DNA of 64,000 nt from an uncultured Selenomonadales bacterium (GTDB lineage Bacteria; Bacillota; Negativicutes; Selenomonadales; Selenomonadaceae), in contig CAMZAX010000003.1 of NCBI GenBank assembly GCA_947304355.1, forward strand, positions 55,823 through 119,822, in the 5' to 3' direction. Position 1 is the first letter of the stretch. Every line of letters starts with the position of its first letter. Under the pieces are notes generated by a model. The model did not search any database. It was given only the letters and a program-made list of their open reading frames with translations, and was not told where the DNA came from. Shown here in pieces: positions 1 through 10,300 of this stretch. The position numbers were made by a program, and so were the translations under genes.

Positions 1-697
1 CGGGCTCGGCATGTTGACGGCTCTGGGTTACAAATTCGGCGTCGGCATTTACGGGCGCGACTTGGCGAACGTCACGGCGATTGACGACACGAACGTCCTG
101 CCCGCCCTGCGCGAATGCACCTTCCGAATCGCCTGCGACGTGACGAATCCCTTGACGGGCGCGAACGGCTGTTCGGCTGTCTACGCTCCGCAGAAGGGCG
201 CGACGCCCGAAATCGTCACGGCAATGGACGGCTGGATTAAAAATTTCGGCGACTTAAGCGCGGCGTTCCTCAAGCTCGACGAAAAATCCGTGGCGGGCGA
301 CGGCGCGGCGGGCGGCTTGGGTTTCGCGTTCAGAGCGTATCTGCGCGGCGAACTCGTGCCCGGCGTCGACTTGGTGCTTGACGCGCTCGACATTGCGGCG
401 GATTTGAAATCGGCTGACGTTTTAATCACGGGCGAAGGACGATTGGACTTCCAGACCGCGCAAGGCAAAGCACCGTCGGGCGTGGCGAAGCTCGCAAAAA
501 AACTCAACCCGAAAATCGTGACGGTCGGGCTCGGCGGCTCTGTCGCGGATATTTCGGACGATGCGGGGCTCGACGCCGCCTTTGCCATCTTGCGCAAGCC
601 GATGACGCTCGCCGAAGCAATGGACAAAGCCGTTGCCGTTAAAAACATTTCGGAGACCGCCGCGCAGGTTGTCCGCTTGATTGAACGTTTGCAATAA
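1..697 (+). CDS. Glycerate kinase, GarK family (5' end missing)
   Basis: C-terminal part (about 231 residues) of a glycerate kinase, which phosphorylates D-glycerate with ATP in the cytoplasm. The frame is already open at the first base, so the true start lies outside the window; an internal ATG at 11 is not the start because it falls inside conserved sequence. Family features seen are the glycine-rich GAAGGLGFAF segment, the GEGRLDFQTAQGK block followed by PSGVAKLAKK, and a late GLGGSV segment. These are typical of the class II (GarK/GlxK) family of about 380 residues. Whether it makes the 2- or 3-phosphoglycerate product cannot be told from this. It is followed by a heptamer repeat and secA; no shared function with secA is evident. 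Confidence 0.9.
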   Translation, partial: GLGMLTALGYKFGVGIYGRDLANVTAIDDTNVLPALRECTFRIACDVTNPLTGANGCSAVYAPQKGATPEIVTAMDGWIKNFGDLSAAFLKLDEKSVAGDGAAGGLGFAFRAYLRGELVPGVDLVLDALDIAADLKSADVLITGEGRLDFQTAQGKAPSGVAKLAKKLNPKIVTVGLGGSVADISDDAGLDAAFAILRKPMTLAEAMDKAVAVKNISETAAQVVRLIERLQ

Positions 698-722
698 ACT
701 AGTCCCTAGTTCCTAGTTCCTG
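698..722. repeat. Heptamer repeat array (AGTTCCT type)
   Basis: Three imperfect copies of a 7-base unit (AGTCCCT, AGTTCCT, AGTTCCT) lie between the glycerate kinase stop and the secA ribosome-binding site. It is one of many arrays of the same period in this window. The array ends only three bases before the AAAGGAG of secA. Confidence 0.75.
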
Positions 723-739
723 CCAAAGGAGTGATAACT

Positions 740-3361
740 TTGTTCGGATTCTTGAAAAGATTTTTGGGCGACAACAACGATAAGGAAATTAAACGTCTTC
801 AAAAGACCGTCGATAAAATCAACGCGCTGGAGTCGGGCTTTCAAAACTACACGGACGACAAGTTGAGCGGCATGACAGAAAACTTCCGCGACAGACTTCA
901 CGGCGGCGAAACTTTGACTGACATTCTGCCCGAAGCGTTCGCGGTGTGTCGTGAGGCGTCGCGTCGCGTGCTCGGTATGCGCCATTTCGACGTTCAGCTG
1001 ATGGGCGGCATGTGCTTGCACGAAGGCAAAATCGCCGAAATGAAAACCGGTGAAGGCAAAACGCTCGTCGCGACGTTGCCCGTGTATCTGAACGCGCTGG
1101 AAGGCAAGGGCGTACACATGGTCACCGTCAACGATTACCTTGCCCGCCGTGACAGCGAATGGATGGGTCAGCTTTACAACTTCCTCGGCTTAAGCGTCGG
1201 CTTGATTCTGCACGACATGGACTTCCCCGAACGCAAGCATTCATACGGTTGCGACGTGACGTTCGGCACCAACAACGAATTCGGCTTCGACTACCTGCGC
1301 GATAACATGGTCGTCCACGAAGAGCAAATGGTTCAGCGTCCGTTGCATTACGCCATTGTCGACGAGGTTGATTCGATTCTTATCGACGAGGCGCGCACCC
1401 CGCTGATTATTTCGGGTCCCGGCGCGAAGTCTACCGATATGTATGCCGTCATGGCGCGCGCCGTCTCCAAGCTGCGCGAGGGCGACGATTACACTGTCGA
1501 CGAAAAGCAAAAGACCGTTGCGCCCAAAGATGAAGTCGTTCCCAAGATTGAAAAGTTCCTAGGCATTCAAAACCTTTATGCGCCCGAAAATATCGAGTAC
1601 TCTCACTGCTTCACCATGGCGTTGCGTGCAAAGGCGTTAATGAAACGCGACCGCGATTACGTCGTCCGCAACGACGAAATTATTATCGTCGACGAATTCA
1701 CGGGGCGGCTCATGACGGGGCGGCGTTATTCCGACGGCTTGCACCAGGCGATTGAAGCAAAGGAAGGCGTCCGCATTCAGCGCGAGTCACAGACGTTGGC
1801 GACGATAACTTTCCAAAATTATTTTCGCATGTACGACAAGCTTGCGGGCATGACGGGCACCGCCAAGACCGAAGAAGACGAATTCTTGAAGATTTACAAG
1901 TTGCCCGTTGTCGTCATACCGACCAACAAGCCCGTGCGCCGCGTCGACCACCCCGACGTTGTTTACAAGAACAAACGCGCCAAATATCGCGCCGTCACGT
2001 CGCAGGTTGAGGAAGTTCACGCCAAAGGTCAGCCCGTCCTTATCGGCACCACGTCGATTGAACAGTCCGAAGAGCTCAGCGGCTATCTTAAAAAGCGCGG
2101 CATACCCCACAGCGTTTTGAACGCGAAATTTCACGAAAAGGAAGCGCAAATCGTTGCGGACGCGGGTCAGCGCGGCGTCGTGACGATAGCGACGAACATG
2201 GCAGGACGCGGCACCGACATCAAGCTCGGCGAAGGCGTCCCCGAACTCGGCGGCTTGTTCATTATCGGCACGGAGCGGCACGAATCGCGGCGTATCGATA
2301 ATCAGTTGCGCGGGCGTTCCGGGCGTCAGGGCGACCCCGGCGAATCGCGGTTTTATATTTCGCTTGAGGATGATTTAATGCGTCTGTTCGCGTCGGAGGC
2401 TATCGGCAAAGTCATGGACAAGCTCGGCATGGAGGAAGACGAGCCGATTGAACACACGCTGATTACCAAGTCGATTGAACACGCGCAGAAAAAAGTTGAG
2501 GCACGCAACTTCGACATACGCAAGCACGTCCTTGAGTACGATGACGTTATGAATCAGCAACGCGAAATCATGTATGGCGAACGCAAAAAAATTCTGCGCG
2601 GCGAAAATCTGCGCGACAACATACGCGGCATGGTCAACCACATCATCAAGCAGGAGCTGAACCAATACGCCAACGAAAAGCTTTATCCCGAAGAATGGCA
2701 GCTTGACGAACTCATCAAGGACGCCGAAAAAATTTTCGCGCCGCCGGGAGCGTTGACGGTTTCGGAACTTGAAAAGCTCAGCCGCGACGAACTCAAAGAA
2801 CGTCTGGAAAAATTGGCGGAAGACACCTACAAGCAGCGCGAGACGATGTTTACGCCCGAAGTCATGCGCGAACTTGAAAAGGTCGTCATGTTGCGAATCG
2901 TCGACAACAAATGGATGGAACACCTTGACCACATGGACATGTTGCGCGAAGGCATCAACCTGCGGGCATACGGGCAACGCGCGCCGCTCGTCGAATACAA
3001 AATCGAGGCGTTGGCGATGTTCGAGGAAATGGAAGGCGCGATTCAAGACCAGATTGCGACGACGATGTATCATGTGGCTGTTGTGCAGAACGAGGCTCCG
3101 CCCGCTAACGAAGACGACGACGAAGCTCCGCCCGAACCGACTGCCAAAGATACGCGCGAGGCTGAAGCTGCCGTCCGCCGCGAACAGGCAAAAGTCGAAG
3201 ACCGCTTGCAAAATGCGCGGGCGTCTCACGGCGACGACACTTCGCCTGCCGAGGCTCAAAAGCGCGCCAAAACCGCCGACGGCAAAAAAATCGGACGCAA
3301 CGACCCTTGTCCCTGCGGCTCCGGCAAAAAATACAAAAACTGCTGCGGGCGCAACAAATAG
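740..3361 (+). CDS. secA: Preprotein translocase ATPase SecA
   Basis: Motor ATPase that pushes preproteins through SecYEG at the inner membrane. The 873-residue protein carries Walker A (TGEGKT, near residue 104), the Walker B region [13 protein letters not shown] near 210, the GTDIKLG and [13 protein letters not shown] helicase motifs, and a C-terminal SEC-C zinc-binding tail (CPCGSG, then CC) that binds SecB or lipids. The start is taken as TTG at 740: AAAGGAG at 725-731 is spaced correctly for it, and the protein then begins [12 protein letters not shown] as is usual. The GTG at 731 overlaps that ribosome-binding site and is rejected. The usual prfB neighbour is not seen downstream. Full length, no sign of damage. 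Confidence 0.98.
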   Translation: MFGFLKRFLGDNNDKEIKRLQKTVDKINALESGFQNYTDDKLSGMTENFRDRLHGGETLTDILPEAFAVCREASRRVLGMRHFDVQLMGGMCLHEGKIAEMKTGEGKTLVATLPVYLNALEGKGVHMVTVNDYLARRDSEWMGQLYNFLGLSVGLILHDMDFPERKHSYGCDVTFGTNNEFGFDYLRDNMVVHEEQMVQRPLHYAIVDEVDSILIDEARTPLIISGPGAKSTDMYAVMARAVSKLREGDDYTVDEKQKTVAPKDEVVPKIEKFLGIQNLYAPENIEYSHCFTMALRAKALMKRDRDYVVRNDEIIIVDEFTGRLMTGRRYSDGLHQAIEAKEGVRIQRESQTLATITFQNYFRMYDKLAGMTGTAKTEEDEFLKIYKLPVVVIPTNKPVRRVDHPDVVYKNKRAKYRAVTSQVEEVHAKGQPVLIGTTSIEQSEELSGYLKKRGIPHSVLNAKFHEKEAQIVADAGQRGVVTIATNMAGRGTDIKLGEGVPELGGLFIIGTERHESRRIDNQLRGRSGRQGDPGESRFYISLEDDLMRLFASEAIGKVMDKLGMEEDEPIEHTLITKSIEHAQKKVEARNFDIRKHVLEYDDVMNQQREIMYGERKKILRGENLRDNIRGMVNHIIKQELNQYANEKLYPEEWQLDELIKDAEKIFAPPGALTVSELEKLSRDELKERLEKLAEDTYKQRETMFTPEVMRELEKVVMLRIVDNKWMEHLDHMDMLREGINLRAYGQRAPLVEYKIEALAMFEEMEGAIQDQIATTMYHVAVVQNEAPPANEDDDEAPPEPTAKDTREAEAAVRREQAKVEDRLQNARASHGDDTSPAEAQKRAKTADGKKIGRNDPCPCGSGKKYKNCCGRNK

Positions 3362-3373
3362 GAGGTGATAAAG

Positions 3374-3658
3374 ATGCGTGACGAGAAAGGACTTTTGGTT
3401 TACGACGATGAATTTCGCCGCAGACTTATGACGCCGAAAGAAATTGCAACAAGCGACAAATGGGTCAAAAAACACAGCGATTTGATTTCAGCTAAAGACA
3501 GCGGCGACATTAACGAACAGGAATATGAGCGTCTTTGTAACGAATTGGACGCGGAACACGAAGAAGAGCTCAGCAGAATTTACGACGAAGATTTTGGCAC
3601 TCAATCGGCAACTGATAACGAAAAATTTTTTGCGCCGCAGAACTTCGCGACGGCGTGA
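3374..3658 (+). CDS. Small acidic protein of unknown function, possible toxin partner
   Basis: A 94-residue, charged, probably helical protein that I do not recognise. Start ATG 3374 follows a strong GGAGGTG at 3361-3367; the upstream GTG overlaps that site. It holds no obvious helix-turn-helix, signal peptide or membrane segment. Its middle is rich in acidic residues ([18 protein letters not shown]). It begins 12 bases after the secA stop and ends 12 bases before a HigB/RelE-like toxin gene, so it may be co-transcribed with both. By position it could be the toxin's antitoxin, but HigB antitoxins normally lie downstream and carry a helix-turn-helix, so this is only an inference. Confidence 0.7.
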   Translation: MRDEKGLLVYDDEFRRRLMTPKEIATSDKWVKKHSDLISAKDSGDINEQEYERLCNELDAEHEEELSRIYDEDFGTQSATDNEKFFAPQNFATA

Positions 3659-3670
3659 GGAGTAAAAGCT

Positions 3671-4024
3671 TTGTACAGAATTACCTTTTATGAAAATCGA
3701 CGCGGCAATTCGCCTGTGCTCGAATATATTGAAAAGCTCGCATTGAAAGACGATAAAAACAGCCGCATAAAATTTAATAATGTGATGGATTGCATAGACC
3801 AGCTTAGAGAAAACGGTACTCGTGCAAATGAAAAATTCGTCAAGCACGTGCGAGGCGAAATTTGGGAGTTGCGTCCCTTGCGCGACAGGATTTTATTCGC
3901 GGCGTGGGTCGGCGATTCGTTCGTGTTGTTGCATACCTTCATGAAGGAGACGCAAAAGACGCCGCCCGCCGAAATAGAAAAAGCCGAAAACGAACTTGCG
4001 GACTTCAAAGAACGTTTCGGCTGA
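3671..4024 (+). CDS. HigB/RelE-like toxin (phage Gp49-like family)
   Basis: 117-residue protein of the Gp49-like (PF05973-type) branch of the RelE superfamily, whose known members are ribosome-dependent mRNA interferases. The family pattern is visible: N-terminal strand YRITFYENRRGNSPVLEYIE, helices around residues 20-55, then GEIWELRPLRDRILFAAWVGDSFVLLHTF with the conserved basic residues in the LRPLRDRIL block, and a final FMKETQKTPPAEIEKA helix. TTG start at 3671 is preceded by GAGGAG. The usual downstream HigA helix-turn-helix antitoxin is absent: the next gene, three bases away, is convergent. The 94-residue upstream gene is the only candidate partner. Confidence 0.8.
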   Translation: MYRITFYENRRGNSPVLEYIEKLALKDDKNSRIKFNNVMDCIDQLRENGTRANEKFVKHVRGEIWELRPLRDRILFAAWVGDSFVLLHTFMKETQKTPPAEIEKAENELADFKERFG

Positions 4025-4027
4025 CGG

Positions 4028-4630
4028 TCAAAGCTTGATGCCCAAATCCCACGAGCTTGGCCAATAAGTTTCTGCAATGTCGAGGATTGGCGGAACCAGT
4101 TCTTCGACATTTTTTATTTTGTGAAGTCGCCACGAGTCGCCGCGCCCGGCGAACTCCAGGACGAAATTCAGCGTGCCTATCATGCGCCCGTAATTTGAGC
4201 CGTCGCCGACCATTTTGACGGCAAGCGTCGCTTTGTCGCCCGAAATTTTTTCTTCGCCGAAATCTGCGCGGACAGCCTTAAGCAAGCGGTCAAGTTCGGC
4301 GGCGAGAAATTTAATCGGCGTCGCTGAAAAAGTTTGCGCGTCCTTAAAGCTCCCGTCGAAGTACGCGGCGATAATCTTGTTAATCAAGCCCAGGTGCACG
4401 CCGCGAAATTTGTCGTTGTACAGGCGCAGAATCGTCGAGCCGAACTTGAAAAACAAATCCTTCGGGTAAAGCGCGTGGAAGCGGGCACAGTTATCGGCAA
4501 GGAAGTCGGTCGTTTCGTCGTAACCGATGTCCATGAATTTTTTCAGGTCGACGCGGGCACGAAAAGCTTTCTCGTCGCGGGCACTTATCGCCGATAAAAT
4601 TTCTTGCAACTCGTCAGTTGGTGTATTCAA
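4028..4630 (-). CDS. Hypothetical protein, cytosolic, 200 residues
   Basis: Not firmly recognised. The N-terminal half (repeated charged helices, DEKAFRARVDLKKFMDIGYD) recalls DUF2939-like small domains that pair a short helix with a beta sheet, and the second half has alternating strands (LAVKMVGDGSNYGRMIGTL, NFVLEFAGRGDSWRLHKIKN). No signal peptide or membrane helix is seen. TTG start at 4630 follows AAAGGAG with an 8-base gap. It is convergent with the toxin gene (3 bp apart) and divergent from the membrane-protein gene at 4711. Function unknown. Confidence 0.65.
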   Translation of the reverse strand: MNTPTDELQEILSAISARDEKAFRARVDLKKFMDIGYDETTDFLADNCARFHALYPKDLFFKFGSTILRLYNDKFRGVHLGLINKIIAAYFDGSFKDAQTFSATPIKFLAAELDRLLKAVRADFGEEKISGDKATLAVKMVGDGSNYGRMIGTLNFVLEFAGRGDSWRLHKIKNVEELVPPILDIAETYWPSSWDLGIKL

Positions 4631-4658
4631 AGCGGTCAGCTCCTTTGCAATAATTTTC

Positions 4659-4687
4659 TTGACTAAGGGCGGGCGTCATTTTAAAAT
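4659..4687 (+). promoter_or_regulatory. Sigma-70-type promoter of the 4711 gene
   Basis: TTGACT at 4659-4664 and TAAAAT at 4682-4687 with a 17-base spacer, 24 bases upstream of the next start codon. Confidence 0.75.
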
Positions 4688-4710
4688 CTTTTCGATTGGA
4701 GGGGGGTTTC

Positions 4711-5109
4711 ATGAACGACGACAATTTAAACAAGACAACCGACCGGTCGCCGCGCAACGAGGGCGACGCGCGCTTTGACGTGACTTCGCTCGACGAGGTC
4801 AAGGACGAAAACGGCAACGGGATTTTCCACATGACGCCGCGCTTCAAATGGATACTCGCGCTGTCAATCGTGATAATGATAATCGCGGGCGTGCTGATTT
4901 ATTCGGCGTACAAAGACGCGCTGGTCGTCGATGTGTGGCAGTTGGCGATTTGGTGCGTGTGTGAGACTTTGGCGTTTTACTCCGTCGCGATGCGGTCGTT
5001 GCCGGCGGTGGTTTTGAATTATATTTTATTCTTCGGCGTGTCGCTGATACCGGCGTGGCAATCGATACACGAGCAATTTCAAGCGGTGTTCAAATTGTTT
5101 TTCGGCTGA
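4711..5109 (+). CDS. Small membrane protein of unknown function
   Basis: 132-residue protein with a hydrophilic, charged N-terminus of about 45 residues followed by three hydrophobic segments (around ILALSIVIMIIAGVLIY, LAIWCVCETLAFYSVAM and VVLNYILFFGVSLI). It is therefore probably an inner-membrane protein with the charged tail on one face. ATG 4711 follows GGAGGGGGG; the TTG at 4696 overlaps that site. It is a single gene between its own promoter and a bidirectional terminator. I do not recognise the family. Confidence 0.7.
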   Translation: MNDDNLNKTTDRSPRNEGDARFDVTSLDEVKDENGNGIFHMTPRFKWILALSIVIMIIAGVLIYSAYKDALVVDVWQLAIWCVCETLAFYSVAMRSLPAVVLNYILFFGVSLIPAWQSIHEQFQAVFKLFFG

Positions 5110-5129
5110 CGAATTTGTTTGAACGCGGC

Positions 5130-5174
5130 AAAAAAATTTCCCCGCAGTCTTTTGCGACCGTCGGGGATTTTTTT
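5130..5174. terminator. Bidirectional rho-independent terminator
   Basis: A run of A, a stem TCCCCG/CGGGGA around a 17-base loop, then a run of T. It lies between the convergent 4711 gene and fabK and can serve both strands. Confidence 0.8.
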
Positions 5175-6123
5175 ATGGCTGATAAAATTTTTCCGCCTCC
5201 GTGACCAAACGTCGTATGATTTCTTTGGCGGGCAAGATTTCTTCGATACGCGGCATGTATTCGCCCGTGAAGACCAAGCCCGTCTCCAAGTCGCCCTGTT
5301 GCGCCCGCGTGAGTGCTCTGACGATACAGAAGTTGTGCTTGCAGGCTTTAAGGCACGAATCGCAGGTTTTGGGCGGGACGTTGCCTTCCATCACGCGCTT
5401 CGAGAACGGCGTCCGTACTGCTCTGCCGGGCAAGCCGACGGGGCTGTTTATGACGACGACATCTTCGGGTTTGGACTTGAGGTAATATTCTTTGAGGCTC
5501 GGCGCGCCGTTTGATTCGAGACTTGCCGCGAAACGCGAACCCATTTGCACGCCGTCCGCGCCCATTTTCAGCACGTCGGCAATATCTTTGCCTGTTAGCA
5601 CGCCGCCCGCCGCTATTACGGGGATGGTGACTGCGGCGCGAATCGGCTCAATCAGCTCGCGGACTGAAATATCGGTGCCGAGGTGTCCGCCGGCTTCTTT
5701 GCCTTCGACGACGACAGCCGCCGCGCCGAGTTTTTGTGAAATCTTCGCCAGCTTGACTGAAGAAACTATCGGGACTATCGGCGTGCCGGACGCTCTGCCC
5801 AGCCCGAAAATATCGCGCGAAAAACCGGCACCCGCAACGATTAAATCGATGCCCGCGTCCATTGCCGTATGAACAATCCTCGCGAAATCGCTTGCCGCGA
5901 CCATGATGTTTATCCCGATTATTCCGTCGGTTAAGGAGCGCGCCAATTTTATTTCGTAGCGCAATTCGTCATGCGCCATGCCCGACGCCGCGATAAGCCC
6001 GATGCCGCCTTCGTTGGCGACCGCCGCCGCCAGCCGCGCCGTTGACAGCCGTATTGCCATGCCGCCCTGCACGATTGGGATTTTTGCTGTCTTGTTGCCT
6101 ATTTTCAGTTCCGGTAGTTTCAA
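5173..6123 (-). CDS. fabK: FMN-dependent enoyl-ACP reductase II (FabK) or nitronate monooxygenase family protein
   Basis: 316-residue TIM-barrel flavoprotein. Visible motifs: PIVQGGMAIRLS at the N-terminus, NEGGIGLIAASGM, VVEGKEAGGHLG, IPVIAAGGVLTG and GADGVQMGSRF (FMN phosphate binding), then NSPVGLPGRAVRTPF. FabK and nitronate monooxygenases share this fold. Its place directly behind fabG and acpP favours the fatty-acid role: NAD(P)H-dependent reduction of trans-2-enoyl-ACP, the last step of each elongation cycle. A cysteine cluster (CDSCLKACKHNFC) near residue 265 is notable. The start is TTG 6123 behind TTAGGAGG; a longer frame running to 6213 only translates the heptamer repeat. Confidence 0.85.
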   Translation of the reverse strand: MKLPELKIGNKTAKIPIVQGGMAIRLSTARLAAAVANEGGIGLIAASGMAHDELRYEIKLARSLTDGIIGINIMVAASDFARIVHTAMDAGIDLIVAGAGFSRDIFGLGRASGTPIVPIVSSVKLAKISQKLGAAAVVVEGKEAGGHLGTDISVRELIEPIRAAVTIPVIAAGGVLTGKDIADVLKMGADGVQMGSRFAASLESNGAPSLKEYYLKSKPEDVVVINSPVGLPGRAVRTPFSKRVMEGNVPPKTCDSCLKACKHNFCIVRALTRAQQGDLETGLVFTGEYMPRIEEILPAKEIIRRLVTEAEKFYQP

Positions 6124-6130
6124 GGATAAT

Positions 6131-6210
6131 CCTCCTAAGGGAAAAGGGACAAGGGACAAGGGGTAAGAGTTTTGAACTTTGCCCTTGTCCCTTAATCCTT
6201 GTCCCTGAAT
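6131..6210. repeat. Inverted heptamer repeat between acpP and fabK
   Basis: Copies of GGGACAA on one arm (6140-6160) face CCCTTGTCCC copies on the other (6180-6206), giving a hairpin with a perfect GGGACAAGGG/CCCTTGTCCC stem. It separates acpP from fabK in the same transcript, so it could attenuate or process the message. The acpP stop codon lies at its edge. Confidence 0.8.
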
Positions 6211-6446
6211 CAAGCGTTGGTTTCTCCGTCTATGTACTTGACGACATCTTCCACAGTCTTGATTTTCTCGGCTTTCTCGTCGGGGATTTCAATGTTGAAT
6301 TCCTCTTCAAACGCCATAATCAATTCGACTATGTCCAGAGAATCGGCACCGAGGTCGTCGACGAAAGTGGAGCTCATCTGAATTTCGTCCTCTTCGACGC
6401 CAAGCTGCTCTTTAACGATTCTTTTTACCTGTTCAAACGTTGACAC
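6210..6446 (-). CDS. acpP: Acyl carrier protein
   Basis: 78-residue acidic four-helix protein that carries growing acyl chains on a phosphopantetheine arm. The attachment serine is in the canonical [10 protein letters not shown] motif, with the rest of the family pattern ([30 protein letters not shown]) present. GTG 6446 is chosen as start because AAAGGAGG sits 8 bases upstream and the protein then begins [10 protein letters not shown] as ACPs do. An upstream in-frame GTG overlaps the ribosome-binding site. It lies between fabG and fabK in one operon. Confidence 0.97.
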   Translation of the reverse strand: MSTFEQVKRIVKEQLGVEEDEIQMSSTFVDDLGADSLDIVELIMAFEEEFNIEIPDEKAEKIKTVEDVVKYIDGETNA

Positions 6447-6473
6447 GCATGACACCTCCTTTCCAAGCCGCGT

Positions 6474-7232
6474 TCACATGACAAGCCCGCCGTCGACCGA
6501 CAAGACTTGACCTGTGATATACGCCGCTTGATCCGATACCAAGAACGCCACTGCATTGGCAACGTCTTCGGGAGTTCCCATTCGTCCCGCAGGTATCTCT
6601 TGCAACATAACTTCCTTGACTTTTTCCGACAATGCGGCAGTCATATCGGTGTTGATAAGCCCGGGCGCGACTGCGTTTACCGTGACGCCGCGCGACGCCA
6701 ATTCGCGCGCAACAGACTTCGTGAAGCCGATTATGCCCGCCTTTGCCGCCGCGTAATTTGTTTGGCTGATGTTGCCCTTGAGCCCGACGACGCTTGACAT
6801 GTTGACGATTCGCCCGCCGCGTTGCCGCATCATCAGCTTTGTGACGGCTTTGGTGCAGTTGAACACGCCTTTCAAGTTCGTGGCGATAACTTTGTCGAAG
6901 TCGTCTTCGCTCATTTTCAGCAGGAGATTATCGCGGGTAATGCCGGCGTTGTTTATCAGAATGTCCAGCCGCCCCCAATCGTCGACAATCTTTTTGACGA
7001 GCCCAGTTACCGTCGCGAAGTCGGAAACGTCGCCCTGAACGAGCATTGCCGAGCCGCCCGCCGATTCGATTTCGGCTTTGACAGCTTCGGCTTTCGCGCC
7101 GTTGCTTGCGAAGTTCAAAGCGACCTTTGCGCCGTCGGCAGCGAGCCGCAGGGCTATTGCGCGACCTATGCCGCGTGACGCGCCCGTTACGAACGCTGTT
7201 TTGCCCGTTAAAACTTTTTCCGTCGCACTCAT
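6474..7232 (-). CDS. fabG: 3-oxoacyl-ACP reductase
   Basis: 252-residue short-chain dehydrogenase that reduces 3-oxoacyl-ACP with NADPH in fatty-acid synthesis. It shows TGASRGIGRAIALRLA (cofactor binding), the NNAG motif, the catalytic Ser with YAAAK (SSVVGLKG, then NYAAAKAG), the NAVAPGLINTDM segment, and the C-terminal YITGQVLSVDGG. ATG 7232 follows GGGAGG. First gene of fabG-acpP-fabK; the reductase assignment is supported by the adjacent ACP. Confidence 0.96.
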   Translation of the reverse strand: MSATEKVLTGKTAFVTGASRGIGRAIALRLAADGAKVALNFASNGAKAEAVKAEIESAGGSAMLVQGDVSDFATVTGLVKKIVDDWGRLDILINNAGITRDNLLLKMSEDDFDKVIATNLKGVFNCTKAVTKLMMRQRGGRIVNMSSVVGLKGNISQTNYAAAKAGIIGFTKSVARELASRGVTVNAVAPGLINTDMTAALSEKVKEVMLQEIPAGRMGTPEDVANAVAFLVSDQAAYITGQVLSVDGGLVM

Positions 7233-7258
7233 TACAACCTTTCGCCTCCCGTTTGCAG

Positions 7259-7287
7259 AATATAGCACAAAGATTTTCGCTTGTCTA
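7259..7287 (-). promoter_or_regulatory. Promoter of the fabG-acpP-fabK operon
   Basis: Read on the minus strand: TAGACA (7282-7287), 17 bases, TATATT (7259-7264), with an extended TG before the -10 box. It lies 27 bases upstream of the fabG start. Confidence 0.75.
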
Positions 7288-7294
7288 CAATTTT

Positions 7295-7318
7295 TAGGGA
7301 CAAGGAATTAGGAACAAG
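7295..7318. repeat. Heptamer repeat array (TAGGGAC/TAGGAAC type)
   Basis: Imperfect 7-base units (TAGGGAC, AAGGAAT, TAGGAAC, AAG) between the divergent fabG promoter and the RTX gene. Confidence 0.65.
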
Positions 7319-7370
7319 TGCGGCGAATTACTACGCGGAATTTAACCTCAATCCAAAGGAGATGATTTTC

Positions 7371-10300
7371 TTGGCTGAAGTTCTTCACGGCGACGGCAAC
7401 GCCAATCAGCTTAACGCCCGCGCGGACAAGACACAAGTCTACGGTCTCAAGGGCAACGACACCCTCACGAGCGGCGACAAGAGCGACGTGCTTTTGGTCG
7501 GCGGGTCGGGCGACGACAGCTTGATTATGTCGGGCGGCAACGGCACATTAAGCGGCGGCGCAGGCTCCGATACTTTCGAGCTCACCTATTCCGCCGACAA
7601 AAAACTTTCAGCAATAATCGAAGACTTATACCCTGCACAAGACAAAATTATCGTCAACTTCGACGACACCGCCGCGCCGCAACTCAACACCACGACAAGC
7701 GGCAATGATGTCATCCTTCGCGACGGCGGCGGGCTGTTCAGTGTCACGCTCAAAGGCATCCGCGACAACGACTACTTCGACGGCAACACCGAAGACCGGG
7801 CGTGGAAAGTTTTGGATCTCACCAACGACGTGCGCGAAAGACAAAATCTCTCCGCGCTGACAATGTCCGACGGCTTGACGGCGGGTGCAGAAATTCGCGT
7901 CGAGGAAATCACTTCCCTCGGCACGGCAATGCACGATTACGAACACACGCGCCCCGACAACAAAGGTTACTATGACACCGTGCTTGACGGTAAGTACAAC
8001 TTCCCCGGCGAAAATCTCTACAGCGGCGCGCGCTTCCCCGAACAAGTCGTGGCGGAGTGGATGAATTCGGACGACCACAGGGAAAATATTCTGCGCGACA
8101 ACTTTCAAAAGCTCGGCGTGGCTTACAACGAATACGACGAGGATCCCTCCGATTTGCGCTTCTATTGGGTGCAACTCTTCGCCGACAGCCTCAAGGCTCA
8201 GCAAACCGTTGATGTTTCGACGGCAAGCCCGCAAACCAACGCGGTTTCAAAATTCATTCAAGGCGACGACGAACCCAATACAATCAGCAATGGCGAATAC
8301 GGCGTGACGATTGACGCGCGCGGCAGCGGCGACTCCGTCACCAACACGGGCTTGCTTGCCTCAATCAGCGGCGGCTCAGGCGACGACACCATTAACAACA
8401 GCGGCAACTTCGTTACAATCAACGCCGGCACGGGCGACGACTGTATCAGCCTTAACGCGGCGACGAAAGAAAACGTCATTGAATACTCGACGGGCGACGG
8501 CAACGACATAATTATCGGCTTGGGAAACGAAGGCATTTTAAACATCTTGGATGACGAATTCACGCCCGCGATTGTCGGCAATGACCTCATCGTTGCAGTC
8601 GGCTTCGATTCAATCACGCTCACAGGCGCGGCGCAAAACGGTCTTCAAATCAACGGCGAACGCAGTAACTTAATCCTCCTCACAGAAGGCGACGACGGTT
8701 ATGATAACTACGACGGAAACGCGACGATTATGGCTCTCGGCGGCGACGATGCCATTGCCAACTATGGAGAGGAAGTTCAGATTAACGCGGGTGACGGCGA
8801 CAATGACATTTACAACGACGGCTTCGATGTTACAATCAATAGCGGGCATGGCAAAGACAAAATCACAAACTACGGCGACGATGTGATAATAAATCTTGGC
8901 GCAGGTAACGACTATATCGAAAACGGAGGCTTCGATGTTACAATCTACTGCGGCGCAGGTAATGACGGAATTTTCAATATAAGCTCGAATGTTATAATCT
9001 TCGGCGACGACGGCGACGACGGTATTACCAACGAGGATACGTACGTTACAATAGACGCGGGTAACGGTGACGATTTCATTTTTCATAACGGTTTCGTCAG
9101 CACTTTGTTTGCAGCAGTTTCAATCAGCGGCGGTAATGGTAACGATTCAATCGGAATATCTAATGCCTCAGGACTTACAATCAACGGCGGCAAGGGCGAC
9201 GATATAATCAGCTTGCTTGGTGCTGATGCCTTCGACGATTATGACGACGACGACGATTATGACGACGACGATTCAGGATATTTGATGGAATATTCTTCGG
9301 GCGACGGCAACGATACCGTCTTGGGTTTCGACTCGAACACTACACTTAGTATTTCGGGCGGCGAATACACTCGTTCGACGATCGGCAATGATGTTGTCTT
9401 GGCTGTCGGTAAAGAATTCGTCCTTCTCGTTGACGCGGCAACTTTGTCGACCGTCAACATTGAAGGCACAGGCACGGAAAGTAAATTCATAAAGCTCACT
9501 GAAGGCAACGACTCGCTCGAAAACACTGTCGCAGGCGCGACGGTTGCGGCTCTTGGCGGCGATGATCATGTTTATAATTATGTCTTGAATGCTTCAATAA
9601 GCGGCGACACGGGCAACGATTATATCTCCAATGGCGATACAAATTACTACGGCGGCGAAAAAGTTACATTACGTGGAGGCGCGGACAACGACACCCTTTA
9701 CAACGACGGCAACAATGCTCTTATAAGCGGAGGTTTGGATAACGACATAATCGTCCTGTCGGAAGAGGCGCAAAATAATTTGATCGAATACAAGCCAGGC
9801 GACGGATACGATACCTTGGACGGACTTAAAGCGACAGACACAATTCAAATCGGCAACGGCACAAGCACCTACTCTACACAAATAAGCAACAACGGTAATC
9901 ATATCATCGTTAACGTCGGCACAGGGCAAATTTTACTTTGGAACGCGGTAAGCTTGTCATCTGCCGTCAACATCGAGGGTCTTGAAAGAGCATCGGGCGA
10001 AAAAGACAATATTATTCCGCTCACCAACGATGACGAATTTTATTTTAACACGCTCGAAGGCGCAGTAATTTATTTATACGGCGGAAACGATTCAATCACC
10101 AACACGGGCAACAATGTCCATATTGACGGACAAGGTGACAATTCGATAACCAACTCCGGCAATAATGTTGAAATTATAGTCGACAACGGAAACGATTTAA
10201 TCAGCAACACGGGTAACAACATCTACATTTACGATATTGCAGGAGACGATACCATTGAAAGCAACGGTTTGAACGGCACAATCAAGGGCGGCAAAGGCGA

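Noticed and set aside
2375..3475. 366-codon open frame antisense to secA
   Set aside because: Antisense to a conserved gene, no family pattern, poor start; GC-rich third positions leave such frames open.
4696..4710. TTG 4696 as the start of the membrane-protein gene
   Set aside because: It overlaps the ribosome-binding site of ATG 4711.
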